In this document: piece after piece, positions 1 to 6,164 of the stretch
Position numbering within the stretch: position 1 is the stretch's first letter
Layout of the letters: the number at the start of each line of letters is the position of its first letter
Source of the DNA: Acidobacteriota bacterium
GTDB lineage: Bacteria; Acidobacteriota; Terriglobia; UBA7540
DNA: 9,799 bases
Reading direction: 5' to 3'
Assembly: GCA_003165615.1 (NCBI GenBank)
Contig: PLWR01000143.1
Span: 1 to 9,799, forward strand
Position numbers and translations under genes: made by a program
The notes under the pieces: generated by a model
Seen by the model: only the letters and a program-made list of their open reading frames with translations
What the model was told of the DNA's origin: nothing
Database searches by the model: none

Positions 1-1
1 G

Positions 2-457
2 TTGCGTTTGCGGGTGCAAGTCTCACAAGAGCTCAACAAAAGGCCTTTCTCGGAGCGCTGGGTGCGTTTTGAAAATGCCCTCAAGCCATTGCTGCTGCCG
101 GCCACCGGGGGAGTGCTGACCGCGGTGATCTGTTTTGGTCTGATCATGGGCTCGCAGGTGGCGCCGATTACCAACATCCCCGATGTTACGGTGCAGTTGG
201 TCACGCCGGCGCGCGTGCAGGCGCTGGCGCCCATGGATTTCAACACCGGCGATAACAGTTTGGTCCTGGTGACCCAGATCAACGCCGAGGGCCGCGTCAA
301 AGGGTATCGCGTTCTTTCCGGCCAGGGCTCGCCGGAACTCATGCAACGACTTGACCGAATGATTTACTTCAGCGTTTTTCAGCCGGCTACCATGTTCGGC
401 AAGCCAACGGATGGGGAAGTGGTTCTGTCCTTGCGGCGAATCACGGTCCGAGGGTAG
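2..457 (+). CDS. C-terminal part of a one-pass membrane protein with TonB-like C-terminal domain (partial)
   Basis: The frame is open to the left edge, so the N-terminus lies outside the window; the 151 visible residues end at a TAG. A basic stretch is followed by one hydrophobic segment at about visible residues 31-50, then a domain of about 100 residues. Its end, with VLVTQINAEGRVKGYRVLSG, a PELMQRLDR helix and FQPATMFGKPTDGEVVLSL, resembles the C-terminal domain of TonB/energy-transducer proteins: a strand pair with 'variation on progress' residues, a helix, then a last strand. In Acidobacteriota such domains often sit behind an N-terminal zinc-finger anti-sigma domain and a membrane helix. 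That would suit this protein, but the N-terminal part cannot be seen. Likely location is the inner membrane with the C-terminal domain in the periplasm. The next gene follows on the same strand, so the two may be co-transcribed. Function is inferred from domain style only. Confidence 0.7.
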   Translation: MRLRVQVSQELNKRPFSERWVRFENALKPLLLPATGGVLTAVICFGLIMGSQVAPITNIPDVTVQLVTPARVQALAPMDFNTGDNSLVLVTQINAEGRVKGYRVLSGQGSPELMQRLDRMIYFSVFQPATMFGKPTDGEVVLSLRRITVRG

Positions 458-532
458 TCCGTTTGCTTTTGACTCCAAACCTACCATTGCATCTCCGGCC
501 TCAGCAGCAGCGTAGCGCGAACCTGCTTTGTT

Positions 533-592
533 GGTCCGCGGCTTTTGCTCGCCCATCTAGGACGAACCGCGGACCTACAAGACAGGTCCGCG
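533..592. repeat. Palindromic repeat upstream of the TPR gene (copy 1)
   Basis: A perfect 9-base stem pairs 568-576 (cgcggacct) with 584-592 (aggtccgcg) around a 7-base loop (577-583). A second arm at 533-541 (ggtccgcgg) is the exact reverse complement of 567-575, so two mutually exclusive hairpins are possible. The sequence at 539-586 is repeated in degenerate form at 8338-8385 (37 of 48 positions the same by eye), which marks it as a dispersed element and not unique leader sequence. Its right end lies 8 bases before the GTG chosen for the TPR gene. Confidence 0.7.
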
Positions 593-600
593 CTGCACCT

Positions 601-2148
601 GTGAACCCTACCGAGGCGCATGATTTCGGCCGCAGTGGATCTTGGCGCGCGTGGACGTTCTCGTTTGCCGCGGCATTTCTGGCCGTGCTGATGGCGCCCA
701 TGCCTGCCCGCTCGCAATCGGCGGGAAACGTCCTGCTGGAATCGAATGAGCAGCTCTTCTATGTGCTGGCGGCGGTGAATGCCGCGGGTTACGACGCAGG
801 CATGGGGGCAAGCGGCGCCGGCGATACCCGGCAAATGGTGCGTGAATACCTTCAGGCGCAGAATGCTCCCGTCCTGGCGGAACTCAAGAAGTTTTACTCC
901 GATCATCGGGTTAAGGACGATCCGAGCAGGGACCTGGGACAGTACATTTCTCTCGCCCTGTTGGTGGGCCCGGCCCCGAATTTCCTGCTCACGGTTCCCC
1001 AAGGAGAACTCCCTCCCGACGCGCGTGACGTGGTGGGTTTTCTTCCCCTCCTCCGAACCTATTACGCCCAGGCCAAAATGCTGTTCCTCTGGTCGCGGAT
1101 CCAGAAGCAATACGACGCGGCCGTAGCCCGCTATACAGAAGAGGTTCGCCACAGTTTTGCGGTGACGGAGGCCTACCTGCGGTTTCCTGCCGGCGACTAT
1201 TTGGGCCGGACCTATGCCATTTACATTGATCTGATGGGCGCGCCCCAGCAGGTGCAGGCGCGGATTTATGGCCTGAATTACTATCTGGTGGTGACGCCCT
1301 CGCAGGACCTTAAGCTCGACGAGATTCGCCATCAATACATGCACTTTCTGCTGGATCCGCTCGCCGCCAAGTATGCCGGCGAGATCGATCAAAAATCCCC
1401 GCTCCTTTCTCTCGCTCGGCAGGCTCCCACGCTGGGATTGGATTTTAAGAGTGATTTTGGCCTGCTGGTTACGGAATGCCTGATTCGCGCCCTGGAATTG
1501 CGCATGGATAAACTCCCTGCTGCGGAGGCGCAAAAGAAACTGGATGAAATGACGTCCCAGGGGCTCATCCTGATCCACTACTTTTACGAATCGTTCCTCG
1601 CTTTCGAACACCTGCCAACTTCCCTGACCGCCTATTACAAGCCCATGATCCTCGCGATCGATACGCACGCGGAGGAGCGGCGGCTCTTCAATGTCCAATT
1701 TGCCAAACGCCCGCCTGCCCCGGTCACCAAGGCGGCCCCGGCGCAGACGGAGGAACAGCGGCTCCTCGACCAGGGCGATAACCAGTTCTTCCAGGGAAAG
1801 TACCTGGAAGCCAAGACCGCGTACCGGGCGGTGCTGGAAAACGACAACCCCCAGAGCGAGCGCGCCATCTACGGCATGGCCGTGGTCTACGCCAATATGC
1901 GGAAACCTGACCTGGCGGAAGAGTACTTTGAGAAAGCTCTCGCTACTGCCCACGACCTGCGCATCGTAACCTGGTCGCATATCTACCTGGGTCGGCTCGA
2001 TGACATGAATGGCAAGCGTGACGCCGCCCTGGCCCAGTATCACGCCGCCCTGGTGACCGCCGCCGCCTACCCTATGGCCCTCCGCGCCGCCCAAAGTGGA
2101 ATGGAAACCCCCTTCGGCGCATCTCCTGCGGGGAAACAAGAGAAGTAA
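601..2148 (+). CDS. Exported tetratricopeptide-repeat protein of unknown function
   Basis: The frame is open from a TTG at 463, but the first 46 codons cover a dispersed palindromic repeat and look non-coding. I prefer the GTG at 601, giving 515 residues. From there the protein starts with a polar stretch, then a basic-hydrophobic signal peptide (WRAWTFSFAAAFLAVLMAPM) and a likely signal-peptidase site near PARSQS. No clear Shine-Dalgarno precedes 601, so the start is uncertain. About 340 mostly helical residues that I do not recognise follow. The last third, about residues 383-495, contains two to three TPR units: EQRLLDQGDNQFFQGKYLEA, then AIYGMAVVYANMRKPDLAEE, then SHIYLGRLDDMNGKRDAALA. 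A Pro/Ala/Thr-rich linker precedes the TPRs. TPRs act as protein-protein scaffolds; a periplasmic or outer-envelope role is inferred from the signal peptide. The long antisense frame over this gene is a shadow. Confidence 0.8.
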   Translation: MNPTEAHDFGRSGSWRAWTFSFAAAFLAVLMAPMPARSQSAGNVLLESNEQLFYVLAAVNAAGYDAGMGASGAGDTRQMVREYLQAQNAPVLAELKKFYSDHRVKDDPSRDLGQYISLALLVGPAPNFLLTVPQGELPPDARDVVGFLPLLRTYYAQAKMLFLWSRIQKQYDAAVARYTEEVRHSFAVTEAYLRFPAGDYLGRTYAIYIDLMGAPQQVQARIYGLNYYLVVTPSQDLKLDEIRHQYMHFLLDPLAAKYAGEIDQKSPLLSLARQAPTLGLDFKSDFGLLVTECLIRALELRMDKLPAAEAQKKLDEMTSQGLILIHYFYESFLAFEHLPTSLTAYYKPMILAIDTHAEERRLFNVQFAKRPPAPVTKAAPAQTEEQRLLDQGDNQFFQGKYLEAKTAYRAVLENDNPQSERAIYGMAVVYANMRKPDLAEEYFEKALATAHDLRIVTWSHIYLGRLDDMNGKRDAALAQYHAALVTAAAYPMALRAAQSGMETPFGASPAGKQEK

Positions 2149-2286
2149 CCCCCCGGGATTTCGCTTGGCCTTACGGAGGCGCGGGTGAGTTGACCTTCAC
2201 GCCGGCAACTGGCGGTAACCGGACTGGGGTGCGTGTCACCGGCGATTTTCGCAATAAACAGCTCCGAACCCGCCAATCGGGACCAA

Positions 2287-2541
2287 TTACCCTTCGAAAT
2301 CCGGAAGTTTTCTGCAAAATCGCCTTAGATTGCGCACAAATGTCCGACTTTTTTCGGGCACTTTGTCATGCGACCCTTTGTTTTCATAGACTTTTCCGGA
2401 TAGACCTTCATTTTTAATATCTTTTTGCTGGTGGTGGTCCCCATTAGTGACTTTTTGTTGGTTTTTGGGGCAGATTCGCCATAATCGGCGGGGGTTGGAT
2501 TCTTTCCAGTTCGACACAGGCAGCGCCTTTCGTTCCCACAT
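2287..2541 (-). CDS. Possible small basic protein, unrecognised
   Basis: This minus-strand frame would give 84 residues from the ATG at 2541; the frame can be read a little further upstream, to a GTG at 2568, but that codon overlaps the -10 box of the promoter candidate. The product would be polar and strongly basic (many Lys, Arg, Asn), with no signal peptide, membrane segment or motif that I recognise. In favour: it lies directly downstream of a near-consensus promoter in an AT-rich island. Against: there is no Shine-Dalgarno, the leader would be only about 10 bases, and the composition resembles a translated repeat. A non-coding RNA is an equally good reading. Confidence 0.25.
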   Translation of the reverse strand: MWERKALPVSNWKESNPRRLWRICPKNQQKVTNGDHHQQKDIKNEGLSGKVYENKGSHDKVPEKSRTFVRNLRRFCRKLPDFEG

Positions 2542-2557
2542 ACGGACTTGTGCCTTG

Positions 2558-2586
2558 ATTATACTCACACAAGTAGCCTATGTAAA
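2558..2586 (-). promoter_or_regulatory. Near-consensus sigma-70-type promoter, minus strand
   Basis: On the minus strand a TTTACA box (2586-2581, 5 of 6 to consensus) is separated by exactly 17 bases from a perfect TATAAT (2563-2558). Transcription would start near 2551 and run left into the AT-rich stretch and the weak frame ending at 2287. This is the best promoter match I found in the window, yet no convincing gene lies downstream. Confidence 0.5.
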
Positions 2587-2742
2587 TAACAAAGTGGGCC
2601 TACATCAAAATCCCAGCCATTTCGCCTTCACGAAAAATATCAACCCCCGGGCATGAAGACGCCCGGTAAAGCGAGGCGCCTGGCTCGGTACGCTGCCTGC
2701 CTCGGACCATCAGAGTCCAGAAATCGGAGGGGGTAGCAATAA

Positions 2743-2773
2743 CATTGGGGTATCGCGCCAGACGAAAGCCTAC
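2743..2773 (+). repeat. Left arm of a 31-base imperfect inverted repeat
   Basis: Bases 2743-2773 match the reverse complement of 3907-3937 at 27 of 31 positions, and the first 17 bases (cattggggtatcgcgcc) are exact. The right copy encodes the last residues of the RAYT pseudogene (LGYRA and stop) and runs into the neighbouring hairpin. The left copy lies 21 bases upstream of the promoter at 2794. Upstream of 2743 the similarity to the RAYT coding sequence is lost. Confidence 0.65.
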
Positions 2774-2793
2774 TTGCTAGTACCTCCGTACCG

Positions 2794-2821
2794 TTGCCAG
2801 GCCCCCCGCTTGCGCTATAGT
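2794..2821 (+). promoter_or_regulatory. Promoter candidate for the Thr/Ser-rich secreted protein
   Basis: TTGCCA at 2794-2799 (5 of 6) and TATAGT at 2816-2821 (5 of 6) are separated by 16 bases. Transcription would begin near 2828 and leave a leader of about 120 bases before the ATG at 2950. The leader can fold a hairpin at 2885-2908 (ggcgc-caa-gcgcc extended by cgat/atcg with a three-base bulge). Confidence 0.45.
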
Positions 2822-2949
2822 CACCGGTAGTACTTTGCGTTGCACGCGGCCCGATTTGGAGTTTCTTCGGCCCGTCCGCAGGGGCGATGGCGCCAAGCGC
2901 CCCCATCGGCCGACAGATTACAGTGCAATAATCCCGTGGGAGGCCAGCA

Positions 2950-3846
2950 ATGAAACGAATCGCGACGGCAACGGTAGTTATTTGCTTTATAGCAGTGTTG
3001 CACGTGATGGGGCAAACGACGTCCACCACCACTTCCACGTCAACGTCGAAGCCAGCAACAAAACCCACCTCGAGTTCAGCAGCAAAACCGACGGCGAAAC
3101 CAGTAACCAAACCTGTCCTCACCTGGGACGGCACGGGAACATGGCAGCGGCCGGAGGGGGACGCACACGCCGAGAAGACGGGCGCCGAGAGCACGGACAA
3201 GTGGCCGTCAGCGACGTATGGACAACCGGAGTCCGAACAGTCGAGCCACGAAATGAACGCCAGAGGGGAATCCGGCGCCACGTCGCAGGGGTCGAACTAC
3301 CTATTGCGATGCCGGGGCCCGGAAAGGCAACCGTGCACGCAAGGTGAGGTCAGGGAGTTATCCCGCCGGATGGCGGAGAAGAGCGCCGAACATCCCGCCC
3401 TCGCCTCCATCAACACCTTGACCTTGGAGTCCTCCGCGGGTGCTTTATCATGCCGGCAAGTTGCTGGAGCACCCTGCACACATGAACAACTCAAGGCCCT
3501 GAACGAGCACGTTGCTCAACCGCTGAGGTGCGTGATTTACGAAGTGAGGTCGAGCCCGGCGAGCCAAACCTCTACGGCGCAGAATCAAACTTCTCTAACG
3601 CCGAGTAACCGCTCCACGACGGCGAACAGTGTTTCCCTGACTGGGTGGGGTACATCCACGACGTCGAGCAGCGCATCTACCACGCCGAGCAGCACACCCA
3701 CCACGCCGAGCACCAACTCGTCGACGCAGAATCACAATTCTACGGCCCAGAATCACGCTCCTACCGCGACCGTACGCGCTGCTGCGTCACCGCATCACAC
3801 TTCGACCGCGGGCAAGCAGAATTCCACGCCCCCGAAGCAACCGTGA
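2950..3846 (+). CDS. Secreted Thr/Ser-rich protein with a duplicated CR-x5-PCT motif, function unknown
   Basis: The ATG is preceded by a good Shine-Dalgarno (GGGAGG, 2938-2943, six bases away). The 298-residue product starts with a signal peptide (MKRIATATVVICFIAVLHVM, cleavage probably soon after). A Thr/Ser/Lys-Pro-rich stretch covers residues 22-57. The centre holds two copies of one motif: CRGPERQPCT at 121-130 and CRQVAGAPCT at 168-177, each followed by an amphipathic helix (EVRELSRRMAEK; QLKALNEHVAQ). Another Cys lies at 194. Residues 200-298 are Ser/Thr/Asn/Gln-rich with recurring TPS and TAQN units. I do not recognise the family. The two Cys pairs suggest disulfides outside the cytoplasm and the low-complexity tails may act as linkers, both inferred. 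It has its own promoter candidate and a hairpin 38 bases after the stop, so it looks monocistronic. Confidence 0.75.
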   Translation: MKRIATATVVICFIAVLHVMGQTTSTTTSTSTSKPATKPTSSSAAKPTAKPVTKPVLTWDGTGTWQRPEGDAHAEKTGAESTDKWPSATYGQPESEQSSHEMNARGESGATSQGSNYLLRCRGPERQPCTQGEVRELSRRMAEKSAEHPALASINTLTLESSAGALSCRQVAGAPCTHEQLKALNEHVAQPLRCVIYEVRSSPASQTSTAQNQTSLTPSNRSTTANSVSLTGWGTSTTSSSASTTPSSTPTTPSTNSSTQNHNSTAQNHAPTATVRAAASPHHTSTAGKQNSTPPKQP

Positions 3847-3883
3847 CGGCGAGCGTGTAGCGGAGCGCGGCAGGGCGGCGTAA

Positions 3884-3918
3884 CCACGGTCAGTGATTTT
3901 CTGACCGTGGGCTTTTCT
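3884..3918 (+). terminator. Strong hairpin, likely terminator of the gene at 2950
   Basis: A perfect 10-base stem pairs ccacggtcag (3884-3893) with ctgaccgtgg (3901-3910) around a 7-base loop; it is followed by gcttttct, a modest T run. It lies 38 bases after the plus-strand stop and directly after the stop of the minus-strand RAYT remnant, so it could serve both. A related hairpin at 4030-4056 shows that it also belongs to a repeat family. Confidence 0.55.
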
Positions 3919-4029
3919 CAGGCGCGATACCCCAATGGCAATCGCACGTCATCAATCTGGATGGGATGCGCCGCCACCGTTGCCTTGTCCAAAGCAAAGT
4001 TGTTGTAACTCGACCACCGCCAGAAGAAC

Positions 4030-4056
4030 CCACGGTCAGAACTGCACTGAGCGTGG
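4030..4056. repeat. Hairpin insertion near the 3' end of the RAYT remnant
   Basis: ccacggtcag (4030-4039) pairs with ctgagcgtgg (4047-4056) with one mismatch and a 7-base loop. Read on the minus strand it matches the terminator hairpin at 3884-3910 and part of its T-rich flank. The stop codon that ends the longer RAYT frame (4036-4038) lies inside it. Compared with the usual spacing between the KGLV and WRWSS blocks, about 30 extra bases are present here. Confidence 0.6.
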
Positions 4057-4175
4057 CTGCCACCGCGTCACCAGCCCTTTCTTCACGGGATTCAGGTGCA
4101 GGTACTCCAGACGCTCATTGCATTCCTTCTCATCGCGCACAAAGCGGTCCCAATACTGATGTTGCCACAACGGTC

Positions 4176-4193
4176 CCCGGCTGCCTTGCCGGG
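4176..4193. repeat. Small GC-rich hairpin beside the REP pair
   Basis: cccggc (4176-4181) and gccggg (4188-4193) pair around a six-base loop, just left of the inverted REP-like pair inside the RAYT remnant. It could be part of the same repeat cluster or simply GC-rich chance. Confidence 0.35.
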
Positions 4194-4197
4194 CGTG

Positions 4198-4277
4198 TTG
4201 CAGGGGCGGTTCGAGAACCGCCCTTGTGAAAATTCGCGCGATGGGTGAGTATGGCGCTTCGCGAAGCGCCCCTACAA
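4198..4277. repeat. Inverted pair of REP-like palindromes (BIME-like) inside the RAYT remnant
   Basis: Two 26-base elements face each other. The left one is 4198-4223 on the plus strand; the right one is 4277-4252 on the minus strand. Both begin TTG[C/T]AGGGGCG and fold into near-perfect palindromes: gggcggttc/gaaccgccc on the left and ggcgcttcgcgaagcgcc (4253-4270) on the right. Aligned, they differ at five positions; two of these are a G-C to C-G swap at paired stem positions 12 and 21. About 28 bases separate them. They lie where the central part of the RAYT reading frame should be. Confidence 0.75.
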
Positions 4278-4406
4278 GCCAGAGCAGCAGCGGATACTGC
4301 GGCCAGATCAGGGCGTGCCAGGGGTCTGGCATCAAGACATGGCCGCAAAGTAGAAATCCCAGCCGTCGCCGTGAAGCCTCCAGCACGTCGATAAGCTTGA
4401 TCCCTC

Positions 4407-4437
4407 ATTCGTAATTCTTAATTCTCAATTCGCAATT
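4407..4437. repeat. 7-base AATT repeat tract
   Basis: Read on the minus strand from 4437, the tract is aattgcg, aattgag, aattaag, aattacg, aatg: four AATTNNG units in a 7-base period. It starts two bases after the stop of the acyl-CoA synthetase and ends at the edge of the RAYT remnant. It forms no stable hairpin, so it is not an obvious terminator. Confidence 0.6.
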
Positions 4438-4439
4438 CC

Positions 4440-6164
4440 TCACGCCGTGGCGATTTGGGCGGCTTCTTCCAGGCCCATTTCCTTAATGGAAATTTCCCGC
4501 ATTTTATATTTCTGGGTCTTGCCGTTGATGGTGGTGGGGAAGGAATCGACGAACTTGACGTAGCGGGGAATCTTGAAGTGGGCGATGCGGCCTTTGCAGA
4601 ACTCGCGAATGGCCTCGGTGCTGGAGGTCGAGCCGGGCTTGAGCTTGATCCAGGCCATGACCTGCTCGCCGAATTTGCGGTCGGGGATGCCGATCACCTG
4701 GACCTCGCTGATGGCGGGGTGGGTGTACAGAAACTCCTCGATGTCGCGCGGATAGATGTTCTCGCCGCCGCGAATAATCAGGTCCTTGGAGCGTCCGGTG
4801 ATCTTGCAATAATCGTTCTCGCTCATGGTGGCCAGGTCGCCGGAATGCAGCCAGCCGTTGGCGTCGAGGGTCTGGCGGGTGGCCTCGGCATTCTGGTAAT
4901 AGCCTTTCATCACGGCGTACCCGCGCGCGCAGAGCTCGCCCGGAGTTCCGCGCGGAACAATGCGGCCCGTGCGCGTGTCCACAATCTTGATTTCCGTGTG
5001 CGCCATGGGCTTGCCCACCGTGGTCACGCGCAGCTCCAGAGGATCGTCGGGAGTGGTTTGGGTGATGCCCGGGGAAGTTTCGGTGAGGCCGTAAACGATG
5101 GTCAGCTCCGAGCAGTGCATCTCATCCACCACGCGGCGCATGATGTTGATGGGGCAAGGCGAGCCCGCCATGATTCCGGTGCGCAGTGAGCTGAGGTCGA
5201 ATTCGCGGAAGCGCGCGTGTTCCAGTTCGGCGATAAACATGGTGGGCACGCCGTGGATGGCCGCGCAGCGCTCCTCGGCGATGGCCTGGAGCGTGGCCAG
5301 CGCGTCAAAGTACTCTGCCGGAATCACCATGGCCGCCCCGTGCGCCACGCACACCATGTTGCCGAGGATCATGCCGAAACAGTGATAGAAGGGCACGGGG
5401 ATGCACAGCTTGTCGTGGCAGGTAAACCGCATGCCCTGGCCAATCAGCATGCCGTTGTTCACAATGTTGTGATGGCTCAGCAGCGCGCCCTTGGGCGTAC
5501 CGGTGGTGCCTGAGGTGTACTGAATATTGATGGGGTCGTCAAATTCCAGCGTCGCGGCGCGGGCCGACAAGGCGTCGGCAGGAATGCTCTCGCCCATTTC
5601 CAGCAGGTCGTTCCAGGGCAACATGCTGGGGGGCGCGGGCGGGTCGCCAATAAAAATCAGGTTGCGCAAGTTGGGCAGCTTGGCTGATTCGAGCGCCCCC
5701 GGCACGCTGCTCGCGGCCTCGGGACAGATTTCAAAAAGGATGGAAGGGTAGTCGCGTTTGCGGAAGCCTCGCGTCATGAGGAGCGTCGAGCATCCCGATT
5801 GCTGCAGGGCGTGCTCAAACTCCACGGTGCCGTAAGCGGGGTTGAGGTTCACCAGGATGGCGCCGATTTTGGCCACGGCGAACTGCGTCACCACCCACTC
5901 GGTGTAATTGGTGGACCAGATTCCCACCCGCTCGCCCTTCTGGATGCCCAAACGCAGAAGTCCCCTCGCAGCGCGCTCGACCTCGCGCAGGAATTCGCGA
6001 TACGTGTAACGCTTGTTCTGGTGGCGAACGATCAGGGCGGGATTCTCAGGAAAGCGCGCGGCGGTGCGGTCGAGTAACTCGCCCACGGTGAGGCCCGCCA
6101 AGGGCGATGCGCCCATGCCCTGGCTGTAACTCAGATTTCCCCCCGCTTGCTGCTCAATGGTCAT
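4440..6164 (-). CDS. Acyl-CoA synthetase (AMP-dependent fatty acid--CoA ligase)
   Basis: The 574-residue protein is a full-length member of the ANL adenylate-forming superfamily. It activates a carboxylic acid with ATP to an acyl-adenylate and transfers it to CoA. Signature motifs are in order and intact: the phosphate-binding loop YTSGTTGTPKG (216-226), YGLTE (358-362), GWLHSGD (437-443), the hinge region GRSKD (457-461), GGENIYP (467-473), and near the C-terminus the catalytic lysine K549 in NGKTQ. The ATG has a clean GGAGG Shine-Dalgarno (plus-strand 6170-6174) five bases away. Length and motif spacing resemble the medium/short-chain group (ACSF2, Bacillus YngI) more than long-chain FadD; the chain-length preference cannot be read from sequence. 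No signal peptide or membrane helix: cytoplasmic. No beta-oxidation genes are adjacent, so it seems to stand alone. The plus-strand frames over it are shadows. Confidence 0.95.
   Translation of the reverse strand: MTIEQQAGGNLSYSQGMGASPLAGLTVGELLDRTAARFPENPALIVRHQNKRYTYREFLREVERAARGLLRLGIQKGERVGIWSTNYTEWVVTQFAVAKIGAILVNLNPAYGTVEFEHALQQSGCSTLLMTRGFRKRDYPSILFEICPEAASSVPGALESAKLPNLRNLIFIGDPPAPPSMLPWNDLLEMGESIPADALSARAATLEFDDPINIQYTSGTTGTPKGALLSHHNIVNNGMLIGQGMRFTCHDKLCIPVPFYHCFGMILGNMVCVAHGAAMVIPAEYFDALATLQAIAEERCAAIHGVPTMFIAELEHARFREFDLSSLRTGIMAGSPCPINIMRRVVDEMHCSELTIVYGLTETSPGITQTTPDDPLELRVTTVGKPMAHTEIKIVDTRTGRIVPRGTPGELCARGYAVMKGYYQNAEATRQTLDANGWLHSGDLATMSENDYCKITGRSKDLIIRGGENIYPRDIEEFLYTHPAISEVQVIGIPDRKFGEQVMAWIKLKPGSTSSTEAIREFCKGRIAHFKIPRYVKFVDSFPTTINGKTQKYKMREISIKEMGLEEAAQIATA

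Larger units (their letters stand above)
2149..2949. other. Gene-poor region between the TPR gene and the Thr/Ser-rich secreted protein
   Basis: About 800 bases separate the two plus-strand genes. Bases 2149-2280 show no coding signal. Bases 2285-2640 are clearly richer in A and T than the rest of the window and hold a minus-strand promoter candidate and one weak minus-strand frame. A short hairpin sits at 2647-2666 (ccgggc/gcccgg around an 8-base loop). From 2743 on there is one arm of a long inverted repeat, then the promoter and leader of the gene at 2950. The longer antisense frame over 2640-3281 has no RBS or recognisable domain. Confidence 0.6.
3918..4405 (-). pseudogene. Decayed REP-associated tyrosine transposase (RAYT, Y1/IS200-like)
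   Basis: Minus-strand translation gives recognisable RAYT blocks in order: DVLEASRRRLGFLLCGHVLM, then MPDPWHALIWP where the family has MP-x-H-x-H, then GPLWQHQYWDRFVRDEKE, then LEYLHLNPVKKGLV, and in another frame WRWSSYNNFALDKATVAA and LGYRA with stop at 3918. At least four lesions are visible. The first 30 or so residues are missing. The first His of the metal-binding HUH pair is Pro. The central segment between YPL and GPLWQ is replaced by an inverted pair of palindromes (4198-4277). A hairpin (4030-4056) sits between KGLV and WRWSS, bringing a stop and a frame change. RAYTs are single-domain relatives of IS200 transposases linked to the spread of REP palindromes. This copy cannot be active. 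Confidence 0.8.

Noticed and set aside
463..600. N-terminal extension of the TPR protein from the TTG at 463
   Set aside because: These codons cover a dispersed palindromic repeat and would put a non-signal stretch of 46 residues before the signal peptide.
481..2139. A 552-codon minus-strand frame opposite the TPR gene
   Set aside because: It is an antisense shadow in GC-rich DNA: no signal peptide, RBS or motif, while the plus strand has a signal peptide and TPR repeats.
2640..3281. A 213-codon minus-strand frame opposite the Thr/Ser-rich gene
   Set aside because: Val/Asp-rich low-complexity stretches are the antisense of Thr/Ser codons. The plus strand has RBS, promoter and signal peptide.
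4455..5189. A 244-codon plus-strand frame opposite the acyl-CoA synthetase
   Set aside because: The minus strand encodes a full set of ANL motifs; the plus frame is a Gly/Ala/Asp-rich shadow.
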